Source: Alitta virens (taxonomy: Eukaryota; Annelida; Polychaeta; Phyllodocida; Nereididae). Taken from it: a stretch of 64,000 nt of DNA. Made by a program: the position numbers and the translations under genes. The DNA lies in NCBI GenBank assembly GCA_932294295.1, contig OW028584.1, positions 36,341,969 to 36,405,968 of the forward strand, given 5' to 3'. This document shows, piece by piece, positions 36,379-48,450 of the stretch (its first letter is position 1; every line of letters starts with the position of its first letter). The notes beneath the pieces are model-generated. The model ran no database searches, was not told the DNA's origin, and saw nothing but the letters and a program-made list of their open reading frames with translations.

Positions 36379-37025
36379 ATGGAACACATTCAGAAAGGAA
36401 TCACCCCAAGGATGCAGCTATTAACTATAGGTGAGCTGAATGACTTAATTGAGGAACTGACAAAGGAACTGAGAAGCATTGGACTTGAAATTGGTGTACC
36501 AAGCCACCCCACAGTGCAGACTGCAACCTTCTTAATTATTTGTTAATGATGTGCTAAGCACAAGCAAGCTATTAAGAATAGCCCAAGTGAGCTAACAAAG
36601 AGAGCAGGACAATTCTGACTCTCGTCTAAGGCAAGAGGATGCATTCCTGACAGAAAAAGCTGTTGAGGGCCTTCCAGATTAATACTGAACAGTTCCAACA
36701 CTGGACGAAAATCCAGCGGGATCGGATCAACATGACCGGGAAGTTGCTGGAGAGTCAAGCGGAGTGGAAGGATGTCAGGAAGCACCTTTTGGACGTATTG
36801 GATGTGTTTCTTTCAAAGCATGAAGACCGGCTTAGTGATAAGGCCGAGAAGTTACAACAAGGCCCTTATGAAACATCGGCCATGTATGGCCAGAGGACCG
36901 GTGAGGCGGCAGATCTGGGATATCCAAGGGCTCAGCATAATGCTGCCCAGCAGCATATCATGCTGGGAGCCTACTCGAAGAGCCTGAAAGATAAGCTAGT
37001 GGACCTGGTAGCAAAACATGAGGGC
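36379..37025 (+). pseudogene. Gag-like remnant of the LTR retrotransposon
   Basis: An ATG 31 bp after the primer site opens a short frame (MEHIQKGITPRMQLL) that stops at about 36545. A second frame (36663-37025) encodes a helical, Gln-rich capsid-like segment with LLDVLDVFLSKHEDRLSDKA and QHIMLGAYSKSLKDKLVDLV. No protease, RT or integrase follows, because LINE sequence begins near 37030. The remnant is broken by stops and frameshifts and is not functional. Confidence 0.6.
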
Positions 37026-37029
37026 AACG

Positions 37030-38460
37030 ACTATCAATTGTATATTGTTATTATCTTATCACTTAGTCTTGGTGAAGTTCCTAAACAGTTGAAGCATGCG
37101 ATAATTAGGCCACTCCTGAAAAAACTTAACCTTGAGCTAGTCAACAAGAACTACAGTCCTTTAATTACCATTTCTTGGCAAAGCTCTAGATGCATCTGAC
37201 CACTTACAACCTGCATGATGATAAACAGTCCTCATACGAGAAATTTTACAGCACTGAAGCACTTTTACTCAAAGTTCATGACAGCGTAATGACCAGTTTA
37301 GACAAAGGTGAAGTAGTCATGCTCGACCTATCAGCTACCTTTGGTACGATTGACTATGACATTCTTCTCGAATGATTGAACAAAAAGTATGGCATCAAAG
37401 GCACAGCTCTAAAATGGTTTATTTCTTACTTGTCCAACAGAACATAATCAGTTGATTACTGCAAAAGAAACTGCTTAAGCATGGTGTGCCACAAGGCTCC
37501 ATATTAGGTCCAATATTGTTCAACTCTTATATTGCTCCTTTGAGTAATATTGCAGTCAAACATGGAGTCTCTGATGAGAAATATGCTGATGATGAACAAT
37601 TAATTTGTCATTTAAGCCGGACACCCTTCTCAACCAAGAGAGGTCATTCAAAAATTGAAAAATGTATCAGGAAATTATTGCTAGATAACAAGCTGGCAAC
37701 AACAGTGAAAAGACAAGAGTTCATACTTATCAATAGCCCACAGCAATTAAGTAAAAAGAAACTCAAAGCAAGTTCAAGATGCTACTATAAAATCAACAGA
37801 CAAGGTTAAAAACCTTGGAGTCATGTTTGACAAGTCAATGACTCATATTAACAACATGTGCAAAAAGGCATTCCTGAACAAAAACAACATCGCAATGATA
37901 AGGAAGAGTTTGAATAAAGAAGAGACCAAAACTGCTGTGAATGCTCTAGTAACACCTTAATTGGACTATGGAAATGCTTTTTGTACGGTACAAATGGGAA
38001 ATATTAAAAAAAATTACACAAGTAGCCCAGAACTCAGCAGCCGATTGCTAGAAAGACTGAGAAAACATGATCGAATTACTGATATCAGGAAAGAACTTCA
38101 CTGGCTGCCAATAACTTCCAGAATTGAATTAAAACATCCATGATGAGGCACCATCTTACATATCAAATCTTTGAGATAACAGCCTCAGCGAACATTAAAT
38201 CTCAGAAGCAATGGCAATAACTTGCTCCTCCAACCTCAGCCCACAAATAAATTTGGAGCTTGGCATTCTCATGCATTGCTTCTCACCTCTGGAATAAATT
38301 ACCTGAAGATATCAAACAGAAATCCACCAATGATTGATTTGAGAGAAAGTTAAAAATTTATCTATTCAGAACTGCATATGAACAAAAGGCTTGTAATCCA
38401 AGAGCCTGTGTGCAGAAATCATTTCTGAAACAGGCGCTATATAAATTTATTTATTAATTA
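37030..38460 (+). mobile_element. Degenerate LINE (RT region to 3' end)
   Basis: RT pieces appear in several frames: LGEVPKQLKHAIIRPLLKK, then VMLDLSATFGTIDYDILLE (motif A, with FDTI changed to FGTI), KGTALKWFISYLSNR, VPQGSILGPILFNSYIAPL (motif B) and EKYADDEQLI (YADD intact). The C-terminal part has ELHWLPITSRIELK. The element ends in gcgctatataaatttattta, a 3' end typical of CR1/L2-like LINEs. Numerous frameshifts make it a pseudogene. It interrupts the Gag remnant. Confidence 0.8.
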
Positions 38461-39052
38461 AAGTCATACAAAAATGTCCTTGCCTTATTCATGGCTTCGG
38501 TTCTTGATGTCCATTTTGCAATTAAGGTCCTTTAAATAGGCCTTGATAATTAAATAAGGATTACATATTGCTGTAGAGCTGATTATTTTAACAACTCCAT
38601 TTTTATGCATAATTCAAACAATTTTACTGCAATACACCTTAAACTGATACCAGTCCAAGGAATCCATTGAAAATTCCCGACACATCTGAAGGCTTTACGC
38701 CAGGCAATAAATAAATAATTCTTTTTACACAATAGAAGCTGCTACAATATTGGAAAAACACTTGTTGTCAATTAACAAATTAAAACTTCACCGAAAGGCA
38801 TTTTAATAAACATGTAGATAACAGAACCATCTGAATTTTATATTATGATTAGACATAATCATCTGAATGAATGTGGTAGGTAAGCATAAGACACTTAACA
38901 TTAACATCATCAGCATCATCAGTCATTCTTAATAGTAGCATGAACTGCTTTGCAGGGTTGCACTACTTAACTGCACCACTGACCCAGAAATGAAGAGATC
39001 AGACTTGGAGAATCCTGTTATCAAAAGCTCTAGTTAATCGCATAATTGTAGG
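38461..39052. other. Intergenic, no gene seen
   Basis: AT-rich DNA between the LINE relic and the stop codon of the sulfotransferase-like gene. It probably contains that gene's 3' UTR (minus strand). I see no other structure. Confidence 0.4.
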
Positions 39053-42000
39053 CTACAGTGAAAGTTCTCCTATGTCTAACTCTGGCCGAAGTTGCTTCAC
39101 AGTTGTTATGACTTCTTTTTCATAATCTTTAGCAAGCCGAATATGTTCTTTTGTAAAAATGTGAGAGTCATCGTGAAAAGGTCTATGGAAGCTTCCCTCG
39201 TTGCGAGCTACAATGCAGTCCAGGAGTATCTTACTGCAGGTCACTTGGAAGAAATCACACATCCGGACCAGCTGAGAGCGAAGATCCAACTTCAGTTCAT
39301 CGTGCAAAAGGACCAACATGGGACGTGGAAATTTCAACCAAGCTTTGTGGAAACCGAGCCAGGTTCTCAGATAGCTTGTGGTCTTTTTATCTGAAAATCA
39401 AACAGAAAACTTGATTTGCCGAGATTGCATTTTGAAATGGGCTGCGTGACTGACTAGTCGCTTGGGCAAAATCACCTTTGGTAACTTTTGACAGTCCATA
39501 TCAACAGTTATACCAAGCTTTGAAAAGCAAGGGTTCAATTGCGATCAAAATATAGCTGGGATTTTCTTGAAGCTAGATTGCAATCAGCCAGAAGTAGTCC
39601 TGTAATATCTTTATCCAGAGTGGACCATAATTGTTGGTGTGTGCAAGAGTAATTTCACACGCTAAAATCTCATTTGCGATTAACAATTGCTGAAGCAGTA
39701 GAGATTTCAACAATAATTATAATAGGACGGTTCATTGGTTTCCAAAATAGATCTTGGCTTTTCATTAGTCAATAAATCTGCCCTGGCTTTTTTTTGTTTG
39801 CAACTTCATGCTGAACTCATCCAGTTTATGACATTTGCCCAAAAACAGCCAGTAAAGCTGAACTATATATAGGCTGACCAAACAGCCAGAAAATAAGCAT
39901 CGATCATACTAATTAAGCAATGGATATATGATATTTCTTTAGACCAGGTGTCTGAGTGCAACTTAAGACACAATTTGTGTAATTTTACATAAGGAGTGAA
40001 TTTATACTTTCCGTGCCTGGAACATTTTCCATTTTAGTAACTGCCACGTGACTTCTGTTGTGTTGTCTCTGAAATTCTGCGGCGGCTGCTTTCAGGGGGT
40101 TCCTAATAAGGAGAACACATTGGTCATATCTGCAAGAAGCAAAAGCACACACTTAGGATAAATAATATCTCACGAACTAGACTACTCTATAGTAAGGCCA
40201 CACAATCACCTCCAAAGTGTTTCCCATCTTGTCTGAGATCATATTTTGATCAGTGGTGCCTACAATGATTATTCTTAATTGCAGTTTTTGATCTATTCAG
40301 ATTATATACTGTCATGACTGACTTGGTAGTTTAGATGAAAACTAAAACTGCTGGCGAGGGTTGGGGGGGGGGGGGGCGGGATCATTCGCTTTACACACAT
40401 TCAAGCTTTCAGACAGAAGCTTAGCTGACTTTTAGTGATAAGTTCTTGCACTCACATGTTGAGAGATCTGGCTGCATGAATCTTGAAGCCCAAAGTTTTG
40501 TTTCTTCCTTCGCGAGATCTTCCGTAACATTCTCCAAAGAAACCGCCCGTCTTGAGATGTTTGTCGCAGTACAATGATGTCGTGTATACTCCTAAAGAGA
40601 GAAATTAATAAAACGAGAAATCTGATCAAGACAGTTATTTACCTATTTCTGCTTGGAATCCTGGACTGAAGCCAGTGTGATGGACCCAACTCAATTATAA
40701 CATATTACAATTTCTTGTTATGCCATTTATATGAGGTGGATATTGTCCAAAGCTAATTAATGCTCAAATGACAATATGTTACTGGAATGAAATAAGATTG
40801 TGAAGTGAGTTAAAGACAATATGTTACTGAAATGAAAGAAGATTGTGAAGTGAGTTAAAGACAATATGTTACTGAAATGAAAGAAGATTGTGAAGTGAGT
40901 TAAAGACAATATGTTACTGAAATGAAATAAGATTGTGAAGTGAGTTAAAGACAATATGTTACTGAAATGAAAGAAGATTGTGAAGTGAGTTAAAGACAAT
41001 ATGTTACTGAAATGAAAGAAGATTGTGAAGTGATTTAATGACAATATTCTACTTAAATGAAAGAAGATTGTGAAGTGAGTTAAAGACAATATGTTACTGA
41101 AATGAAAGAAGATTGTGAAATGAGTTAAAGACAATATGTTACTGAAATGAAATAAGATTGTGAAGTGAGTTAAAGACAATATGTTACTGAAATGAAAGAA
41201 GATTGTGAAGTGAGTTAAAGACAATATGTTACTGAAATGAAAGAAGATTGTGAAGTGATTTAATGACAATATGTTTAACTGAGAAGACAAATTACAAGTC
41301 ACAAAAAACATGTAGACGTGGCACACATTTTTTGAAGATATTAATTTGAAATCATTTGCCGAAGGCAATTGCTTGTCATGACAGATGTTTGAAATGGTTT
41401 ATCTTTATTCCTTAATCACTTACTCTCAATGGTCTATTGAGCTAACCTTATTAGAGGAGGATGGATAGAGAAATCTTTCAAATGGCGATGACTAATGAGG
41501 AACAGAGTCTGATTCTTTGATGGATGGATAAATGATTTATTCAGGCACAATTTATAAAATGAAATATATAAAAATTTGTATAAATTATGTGTGCCTTTGG
41601 GAGACTCCCATGAAACAGTCAGATACTTATTTACATAGTTATTAGAAATTTGTTTAATTTTTTAAAATTTAATTATGAGGAATTACTACAAAACAAAGCA
41701 CTTCTGAATTTTACAGTCAGTTGAATATGATTTTGCGTTTTGCATACTTTATAAGTTAGTGAGCGTTGTCATGGCTTCACTGAAGTTCACTCTCTCAGCT
41801 GAATCTGATCACACGAGCTGACTGAACTTAACCATGACTGCTCAAAGCATTACAAGACTATGAGGAAAGAAATACCATTGAAGATAAGACTGACCTGTGA
41901 CCTGCTCCACCAAGTACCTGACCCAAGTGTTGCCTGATCCAGGGACGCTAGCAATGGCTGTGAAGGGCATTCCCTCTCTGAATCTTCTCTTTTGGCAATA

Positions 42001-42600
42001 TCCATATTTCATGTCTTCCAAGGATGGGGCATTTTGTCCGCTTACTTGTTCAATGAATTTACTTTTATCGCCTTCCTCCACATTGTCGTTTTTCTTATTA
42101 CGAACACTTTTTTCTGTTCTTGTCTCTTTTTCTTTATTTGTGTCACTTTCCTTCTTTTCTTGTACTTCTTTTTCATGCTTCTTCTCATCTTCCTTATTAT
42201 TTTCATTCTTCTCTTCTTCATCTTTTTCTCTATTTTCAGTCTTTTCTGCTTCTTCCTTTTTTTCTTCTTCCTCCTTTCCTTTCTTTACCATTTCATCAAC
42301 TTCATCATCATCTTCATCATCTGTTCCTTCATCTTCATCATCTATTCCTTCATCTTCATCATCTATTCCTTCATCTTCATCATCTATTCCTTCATCTTCA
42401 TCACTTTCTTCAAATTCTTCTTCCTTATTGGATATTTCTCGCACTTTGCTGAGGGAAGCGAGTTCAATTGCTAAAGGATTGGAAGAAAAGGAAATCTTTC
42501 CGGAAGGGAAGTATTCCAATCTCTGGGCACACCAGAGAATGAGGCAGACAGACAGGAGGAAGGTCAGGCTTTTCAGGATGCATTTGGCTTTTGCGTTCAT
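39053..42600 (-). CDS. WSCD-type sulfotransferase-like type II membrane protein
   Basis: Four exons with GT-AG borders and matching phases: 41895-42600, 40456-40591, 40008-40129, 39053-39390 (433 aa). The start at 42600 gives MNAKAKC followed by a hydrophobic signal-anchor segment (SLTFLLSVCLILWCAQRL), as in Golgi type II enzymes; in-frame ATGs upstream are less likely. A long acidic and lysine-rich stalk follows, including tandem EGIDDED repeats. The catalytic part shows SVPGSGNTWVRYLVEQVTG (5'-phosphosulfate-binding loop), VYTTSLYCD, FKIHAARSL, CVLLIRNPLKAAAAEFQRQH (3'-phosphate-binding region) and KKTTSYLRTWLGFHKAWLKF. These match the sulfotransferase domain of WSCD1/2 proteins, but no WSC domain is encoded. 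The function would be sulfation of a secreted or cell-surface substrate, by inference only. Confidence 0.85.
40768..41275. repeat. 45-bp minisatellite, about 11 copies
   Basis: Tandem copies of a 45-bp unit (gacaatatgttactgaaatg, then aaagaagattgtgaagtgagttaaa) lie in the first intron of the sulfotransferase-like gene. Units differ by a few bases (aaataag versus aaagaag, and a gtgatttaat variant twice). Because 45 is a multiple of three, an accidental open frame runs through the array, but splice sites place it in an intron. Confidence 0.95.
42300..42405 (-). repeat. 21-bp coding repeat (EGIDDED)
   Basis: Four tandem copies of a 21-bp unit encode the acidic heptad EGIDDED in the stalk of the sulfotransferase-like protein. 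The last copy reads EGTDDED. Confidence 0.9.
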
Positions 42601-43865
42601 GCTCTTTGATGGATGACCTGAATCAAAGTATTTGTTCATTATTTGGCCTTCAAGATAGATCATGTATAAACATTTAATGACCGTTAGTATAGATTGGCCT
42701 CCAAAAAAGCTAAAATGAAAACAAGGAAATAAAATAAAATAAAATGATGACAGGATTAAGGTAAAAAATAGAAGCAAAAAGAACAAAAACAAGCACCAAG
42801 GGACACATTTTAAAGAAGATTAACATTAAAATTCCACAAAACAGAACCAAAGAAGGGAAAAGGGGACAAATGTAAAATATATGACAAAAGGAGGTTAAAT
42901 GGAACCATAAACAACAAATAAAATTCAAAAGGGTACACAGTCATTTGATTGAAGACAAATTTTGAGAAAAATAAACAGATGAATGTAAAATATGATACAA
43001 TGAATGGGCCTACCTCTTTATTAATGGTGCATGCTGCATGTAGCGAGTGATAGTGATTTGCGTTCGCTCTGTGTTCAGATTAAGCAAAACTAATGTCAGT
43101 GGCAGCTGGAACAACATTTATAAGAAATTTAATTTGGACCTATTAGAATAACATGTGTAAATCTTACTTGAGTAATGCATACCTCATTTGCATATTGAAC
43201 GGTGGCAATATGTGACGTGAAAGTCAAATATTTTAAGATAAAATCAGCCTTATGTGAGTGGTGCATTCAATGATATTGAATTTTTGAATTTTTTTGAATT
43301 TTTTTATTTAGCACCCTGATATCATACATGCATGTACATACATCAATTACAATAACACTTTTCATATGGCTTTAAATTACTAATTATTATGTAAAAACTA
43401 GGACGCTGGGTCAGGCATCTGAGCTATAAGCTGTTTGAATGATGCCTGCCTGTATTCTATATGAGAAAAGAGATTTTAACCGTAGAAAAATAAAAAAATA
43501 TATAGAAAAATACAATATATATGTGGTAATTATAATGATGAAAAGGTTTTTATATACAATATATTATTTAAAACTAGCAAAAAATAAGTCTACCTTTGAC
43601 AATGAAAATGAGCATAAGATGGAATGATGAGAATGGTTTTATGTGAATGAATGGGATGAAATAAACATATATAGTCATAAATAGATTCGAGGTTCAGGAT
43701 CTATTACAAATATAACAATTTCGTATCAGACATATCGTACTATAGTTACTAAGTTTATGATTTTTAAATTGATTACAAAAATATTTGACTGATTTCGGGT
43801 GTTCCTTGTAGGACTTGATGGTGATAGGGGAGAGAGTTCCAGGCTGAGGCTACTTTAAATAGTAT

Positions 43866-45275
43866 TCATTGTTCTTCAAACTTGGTTTTCACAAGGGGAG
43901 GAGTAATATTAGTGGTATGTCGGAAACGGTATAAAGGTGTTGAACTACTAGTGACAAATGTGTTACTTAAATATTGTGAGAGTTGGCCTTGACAAAATGT
44001 AGCGAAAATTTTACAGCATTCTAATTGAAAAATATCTTGTAGAGTAAGAAGATGGAGGGATCTGAAAATGGGACCGGTGTGACTGTTATATTTTGAGCCG
44101 TTAATTAAGCGCACTGACTGCTTCTGGAGTATAGACATTCGTTTTATTTGAATATTATCTGTGTTTCCCCAAACCACAACACCATAGGTAATATATGGTA
44201 CTATGAGTGAGGAATATAATGTCAACATTATGGGTCGTGGTAAAATATTTTTTGGTCTAGAGAGTTTTTCTACATTGAGGGATAATTTATTTATTGCAAA
44301 CCAGGTGGATATATCAGATAGTTCTGAGTTTGCTTTGTTGAAGAGAGAGTCATAATTATTGTCATTATACAGTAGGGTGGTGTCATCGGCAAATAATATA
44401 GGTTGACAGACTTTACCAACTGAAGTAAGATCATTCATATATAAAAGGAATAGCAAAGGGCTGAGGATTGAGCCTTGCGGGACCCCACACTTGACATTTC
44501 TGAGCACTGATTTATGTGATAGGTATTCTGTGAATTGTGTCCTGTTATTTAGATAACTTGTGAACCATTTTTGTGGGATTCCTCTGATCCCTATTAAATA
44601 AAGTTTTTGTAACAGGATTGGGTGGTTGAGCGTGTCAAACGCTTTTGACAAGTCAATGAATATACCAATAGTGTGCTGCTTCTTTGCTAAATAAGTTATT
44701 ACTCTTATTGTAGTTCAATAATTGCTTGTTCTGTTGAGAGTTTGTTTTGGAAGCCATATTGGGCAGGGTTTAGTATGTTATACAATTTTACATATTTATA
44801 TAACCTATTATAAACTAGTCTTTCGATGACTTTGGAAAATGTTGGGAGTAAGGAAATTGGTCTATAATTTTCGAAACTTTAATTGCTTTTATTATTCTTA
44901 TTAATTGGTATTACTTTAGCTGTTTTTAGGTCATAGGGGAATGTACCTGCTTTAAAGGATAAATTTTCTATATGAGCTAGAGGTTCGGCTATTAAAATAT
45001 TATTCGGGCTTATTTGATCATGGCCTGAGCTTATTTTTGGTTTAAGCTTATTTATCACTGATGTTACCTCAAGTGCACTTGTTGGAGTTAAGAAAAAGCT
45101 ATGAGGGAGGTTGTTTGGTGGGTTTGAGGGTGTATTGACTGTGTTGGGTATCTTACTAGCTAGGTTAGGTCTTAAATTTACAAAATAATCATTAAAACTG
45201 TTTGCTATGTCTTGTTTTGTTTTATATTCTTGGTCATTATATTTAAATACATTTGGGAAGCTATCCTTAGTCTTG
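43866..45275 (-). pseudogene. LINE reverse transcriptase domain
   Basis: From 45275 downward the minus strand reads DSFPNVFKYNDQEYKTKQDI, then INKLKPKISSGHDQISPNIL, ENYRPISLLPTFSKVIERLV and NPAQYGFQNKLSTEQAIIEL. A frameshift near 44680 follows, then GIFIDLSKAFDTLNHPILL (motif A), VPQGSILSPLLFLLYMNDL (motif B) and PILFADDTTLLY (motif C, FADD). The post-RT block VPYITYGVVVWGN follows. Catalytic Asp residues are kept, but the frameshift inactivates the frame. Confidence 0.85.
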
Positions 45276-45277
45276 CA

Positions 45278-45488
45278 GTGGCTCAGAACAAATTGTACTA
45301 TAAATATATTAGGTGTAAAGATATAATACGCAAAACAAATAAAGAAAATGAATACAAAATCTATAGAAATATCTATAACAAGTTAATTAGAAAAGCTGAA
45401 GAAATGCATTGGTATTACACGTTTCAGAAATCAAAAGGTGACATTAAACAGACCTGGCAAAATATCAATAACGTCTTCGTTGGAGGGA
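45278..45488 (+). pseudogene. Inverted internal piece of the LINE (linker between EN and RT)
   Basis: The plus strand reads NKLYYKYIRCKDIIRK, YRNIYNKLIRKAEEMHWYY and KGDIKQTWQNINNVF. This is exactly the linker expected between endonuclease and RT in such LINEs, but it reads opposite to its neighbours. Flipping it conceptually would bring GLMKS next to this linker and the linker next to KTKDSFPNVF in one frame. Confidence 0.85.
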
Positions 45489-46568
45489 CTTCATTAATCC
45501 TTTTGTAATCCAAGGTTTTGATTTGTGTTTGAATTTATTAAATTTGCATGTTTTTATTGGCATATGTTTATTCATATTATCTTGATAAATTTTGATGAAG
45601 TTATTGTATGCTATGTCGGGATTTTCTGTCTGGTAAATGCTGTTCCAATTTGTGTGTCTGAGAGCTTCATTAAATTTATTTAGGTTTTCATTGGTTATTT
45701 TGCGATATTCTATTAGAGGGTGTGCATCTTTCTTAATTTTGGATGTGTTTAGAAATATGAAGTTGGAAAAGTGGTCAGAAATGTCAGTTGTTAATGTTCC
45801 CGCAAGGCATTTTTGTTTGTCTATATTTGTGTAGATATGATCAATTAATGTTGCACTACTTTGGGTAATTCTCGTGGGGAGTGTTATTTTCGGTATAAGA
45901 CCATGTGACATGAGAGAGTCTAAGAATTTTCCTGTTTCAGTGTGACTATTTGAGAGAAGAAGGTTTATGTTTAGATCCCCAGAGATGGTTAAATGCTTAT
46001 TTTCTTTATTTACGGTATTGCATACACCTGTGATAAATTCATTAAATGCTTCAATGGTGTTGTGGCTGGGGGAACGATACAGAACTCCAATAATGACGTC
46101 ATTTGGTGTTCTGTCTAGTTGTATAAATAAACAATCAAATAAATCAATATACTCTGGAGGAACAATAATGTCATTTCTAATTTTAAATTCTATGTCCTCT
46201 TTTACATAAATAGCGAGACCACCTCCTTCTTTTTTTCCACATTTATGTTTAAATATTTTAGAATAACCATCAAATTCCGCCGCTATGGGTTCTAAGTTTT
46301 CACTAAGCCAAGTCTCACAAAATGTCAGTATATCAAAAGAGAAATTTAAATTTTCTGACAATGTTTCAAATAATATATCATAGCTAGGTTTATTCTTTAT
46401 GAGGCTTCTACAATTTGTTTTAAACAGGGAGATTGGGTGATTATCATGGGAGGTAACTAATTGATTAAATTCTTCAATGTTGTAATATTCAGAAGTAGTA
46501 ATGACACTATTTTCGTTAAACCTGGGGTCCTCCGTATTTTCAAATAGGGTAGTTAGATCTGGTGGCAT
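45488..46568 (-). pseudogene. LINE endonuclease domain (ORF2 N-terminal part)
   Basis: An open frame of about 360 aa. The AP-endonuclease blocks are FKTNCRSLIKNKPSYDILFE, LTFCETWLS (catalytic Glu), GGGLAIYVKEDI, VIIGVLYRSPS, HLTISGDLNINLL (catalytic Asp and Asn), LIDHIYTNI and the terminal SDHF motif (DISDHFSNFIF). The enzyme nicks the target DNA to prime reverse transcription. The frame is open up to PWITKGLMKS, then enters the inverted segment and hits a stop at 45465. Confidence 0.85.
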
Positions 46569-46599
46569 TTTGATATTTAATTACAAACAAGGATATGAT

Positions 46600-48175
46600 G
46601 TAGTCCATCAACAAGAAATAGGAGAGATCAAAAGTAATAAATTTGAGTCTGGATAATTGTAATTTTTTTTGGGGAATACTTGGGAATGAAGTGAAACAAT
46701 AGTGAAGTATTTGTAGCATGAGAGATGAATGAATACAATCATTATGGGATGATCAGCTGTTTTTCCACCTGAGTGAACAGCAAAGCCAGGAGCAAATGTC
46801 TCACACAGTTTCATATATCGACAGTTTCCTAACATAAGCAGAGGTTGATAACCTTTTTAGTGTTTACTTGATGATTTAAAAAGCATAGCTATTAATAAAA
46901 TTAATTGTTTAAGAGGTAAGGGAAGATATTGTATATATTACAAAGGGAAGAAAAGATATGTATATATATATATGTATGAATATTAGATAATTACAACTGG
47001 ATTATTAAGTAGTTAAGAGGTACAATAACACTATTAACATTGTGAAAATGACAAAAAAGATTGTTAAGCTGTAAAAGAAATATTATTCAAAATAAAAGCG
47101 AGTCTGTGTGAATTAATTATTTCAAAGCAACATAATTTAGGCCATATGCAGGCATCATAAATAAGTGTAACATTACAGAAAAGATGTATATATATATGCC
47201 TCATTCAAGGTCATGATAGATTCAGAGTTACTGGGAAACATATAATAAGAGTCAAAAGAACATAGTATATACAACATATCTAAAGCTATATGATCAAATG
47301 TCATGTACATACAGTTTGTAAGAATAATTAACATAGGCTTAATATGTATCTTATGTTCAGATTAAATATCAACAATGGTATGTGGGATTAAGTAATCATA
47401 ATATCATACTCAACGAAATAATCATTGAATTAAGTAGTGTCACAGATTCATGGGTCTATTTATTCTGAGTCCAGTAATTGACTGCATCAGCAGCGCTGTT
47501 TAAGATGCAAAGCGTTTTGGTCCCATCATTTTGTTACCATTGGTAGATTAATATTGGTACAGCGTTGCCTTGGCCCAGCGAGCAAGATGCTCACCTTTAA
47601 ACATGTATACGATTTTAAAAGTAATTGTATACATGATATTAAAAAATTTTATATATTGGATAGGAAAAAGATATAAAAGTTATATAAGATAGAAAAAAGT
47701 TGAATTGGACAAAAGAAAGTGATAATGGATTGAAGAGTTATATTGGACTGAAAAAAGTTATATGGGATCTCTCCATTCATGTTCTGAACTGTTATTTTCT
47801 ATCTTTATTTGTTTGAAGGAATTTTTAGAAGGTAAATTTGTGACATTTTATGAGAATATATCAAATGGTGAGGATGGAAAATCGTCCAATAAAGAGTTTT
47901 ATTGGATTCAGAAAGCTCGGCAAATGCCTCGTCCAATATAGCTGTTCCTTACTCAACAAAACTCTATATTGGTCTCCTTGCCATCCACTATTAGTACAAT
48001 ACAATACAATACAATAAACATGGCACTCACGCATTGGAGTTGACTGCATGTAGTTCCATCTTCTCTTGCAGTTAGGGATGAAAAACATGAAAAATCATCA
48101 AATTCCATTTCATGTGTCATTCATGTGGACTCCATTTCATCGTCAAAATGCTGCACTAAGCACAATCCAGCCAGC
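46600..48175. other. AT-rich region before the assembly gap, no gene supported
   Basis: Low-complexity AT-rich DNA with short imperfect repeats (for example about 47660-47770). A short frame with splice-like borders near 48010-48060 is too weak to call. Confidence 0.4.
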
Positions 48176-48375
48176 NNNNNNNNNNNNNNNNNNNNNNNNN
48201 NNNNNNNNNNNNNNNNNNNNNNNNNNNNNNNNNNNNNNNNNNNNNNNNNNNNNNNNNNNNNNNNNNNNNNNNNNNNNNNNNNNNNNNNNNNNNNNNNNNN
48301 NNNNNNNNNNNNNNNNNNNNNNNNNNNNNNNNNNNNNNNNNNNNNNNNNNNNNNNNNNNNNNNNNNNNNNNNNNN
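48176..48375. other. Assembly gap (200 N)
   Basis: Exactly 200 undetermined bases, so the distance between the two sides is unknown. Linkage of the Polinton side to the upstream genes depends on the scaffold being correct. Confidence 1.

Positions 48376-48446
<71 letters not shown>
48376..48446. repeat. (GA)n microsatellite bordering the gap
   Basis: About 70 bases of GA dinucleotides with one phase slip. The gap was probably caused by this simple repeat. Confidence 0.97.

Positions 48447-48450
<4 letters not shown>

Larger units (their letters stand above)
43700..46568 (-). mobile_element. CR1/L2-like LINE with internal inverted segment
   Basis: The minus strand carries an AP-type endonuclease (46568-45490) and reverse transcriptase (about 45275-43866). 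Between them a segment of about 210 bp is in the opposite orientation. Codon-level damage is modest: one frameshift near 44680, the inversion, and frame breaks after 43866. This is the youngest-looking LINE in the window. The 3' limit is estimated. Confidence 0.85.

Noticed and set aside
40768..41275. CRISPR-like array
   Set aside because: The units are directly tandem with no unique spacers, and the genome is eukaryotic.
40757..41368. 203-aa repetitive protein (ILSLTHFTIFFHFSN repeats) on the minus strand
   Set aside because: It is the translation of the 45-bp minisatellite, which lies between two splice sites that join in frame.
41897..42616. Long Ser/Phe-rich plus-strand frames opposite the sulfotransferase exon
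   Set aside because: They are antisense shadows of the acidic repeat (GAT/GAA codons read backwards as ATC/TTC).
45212..45508. 98-aa plus-strand frame taken as a separate gene
   Set aside because: Its core is the inverted linker of the surrounding LINE; the ends are unrelated antisense sequence.
48000..48065. Possible short minus-strand exon (MELHAVNSNA, donor gtgagt)
   Set aside because: Too short, no acceptor or partner exon that can be supported, and it is next to the gap.
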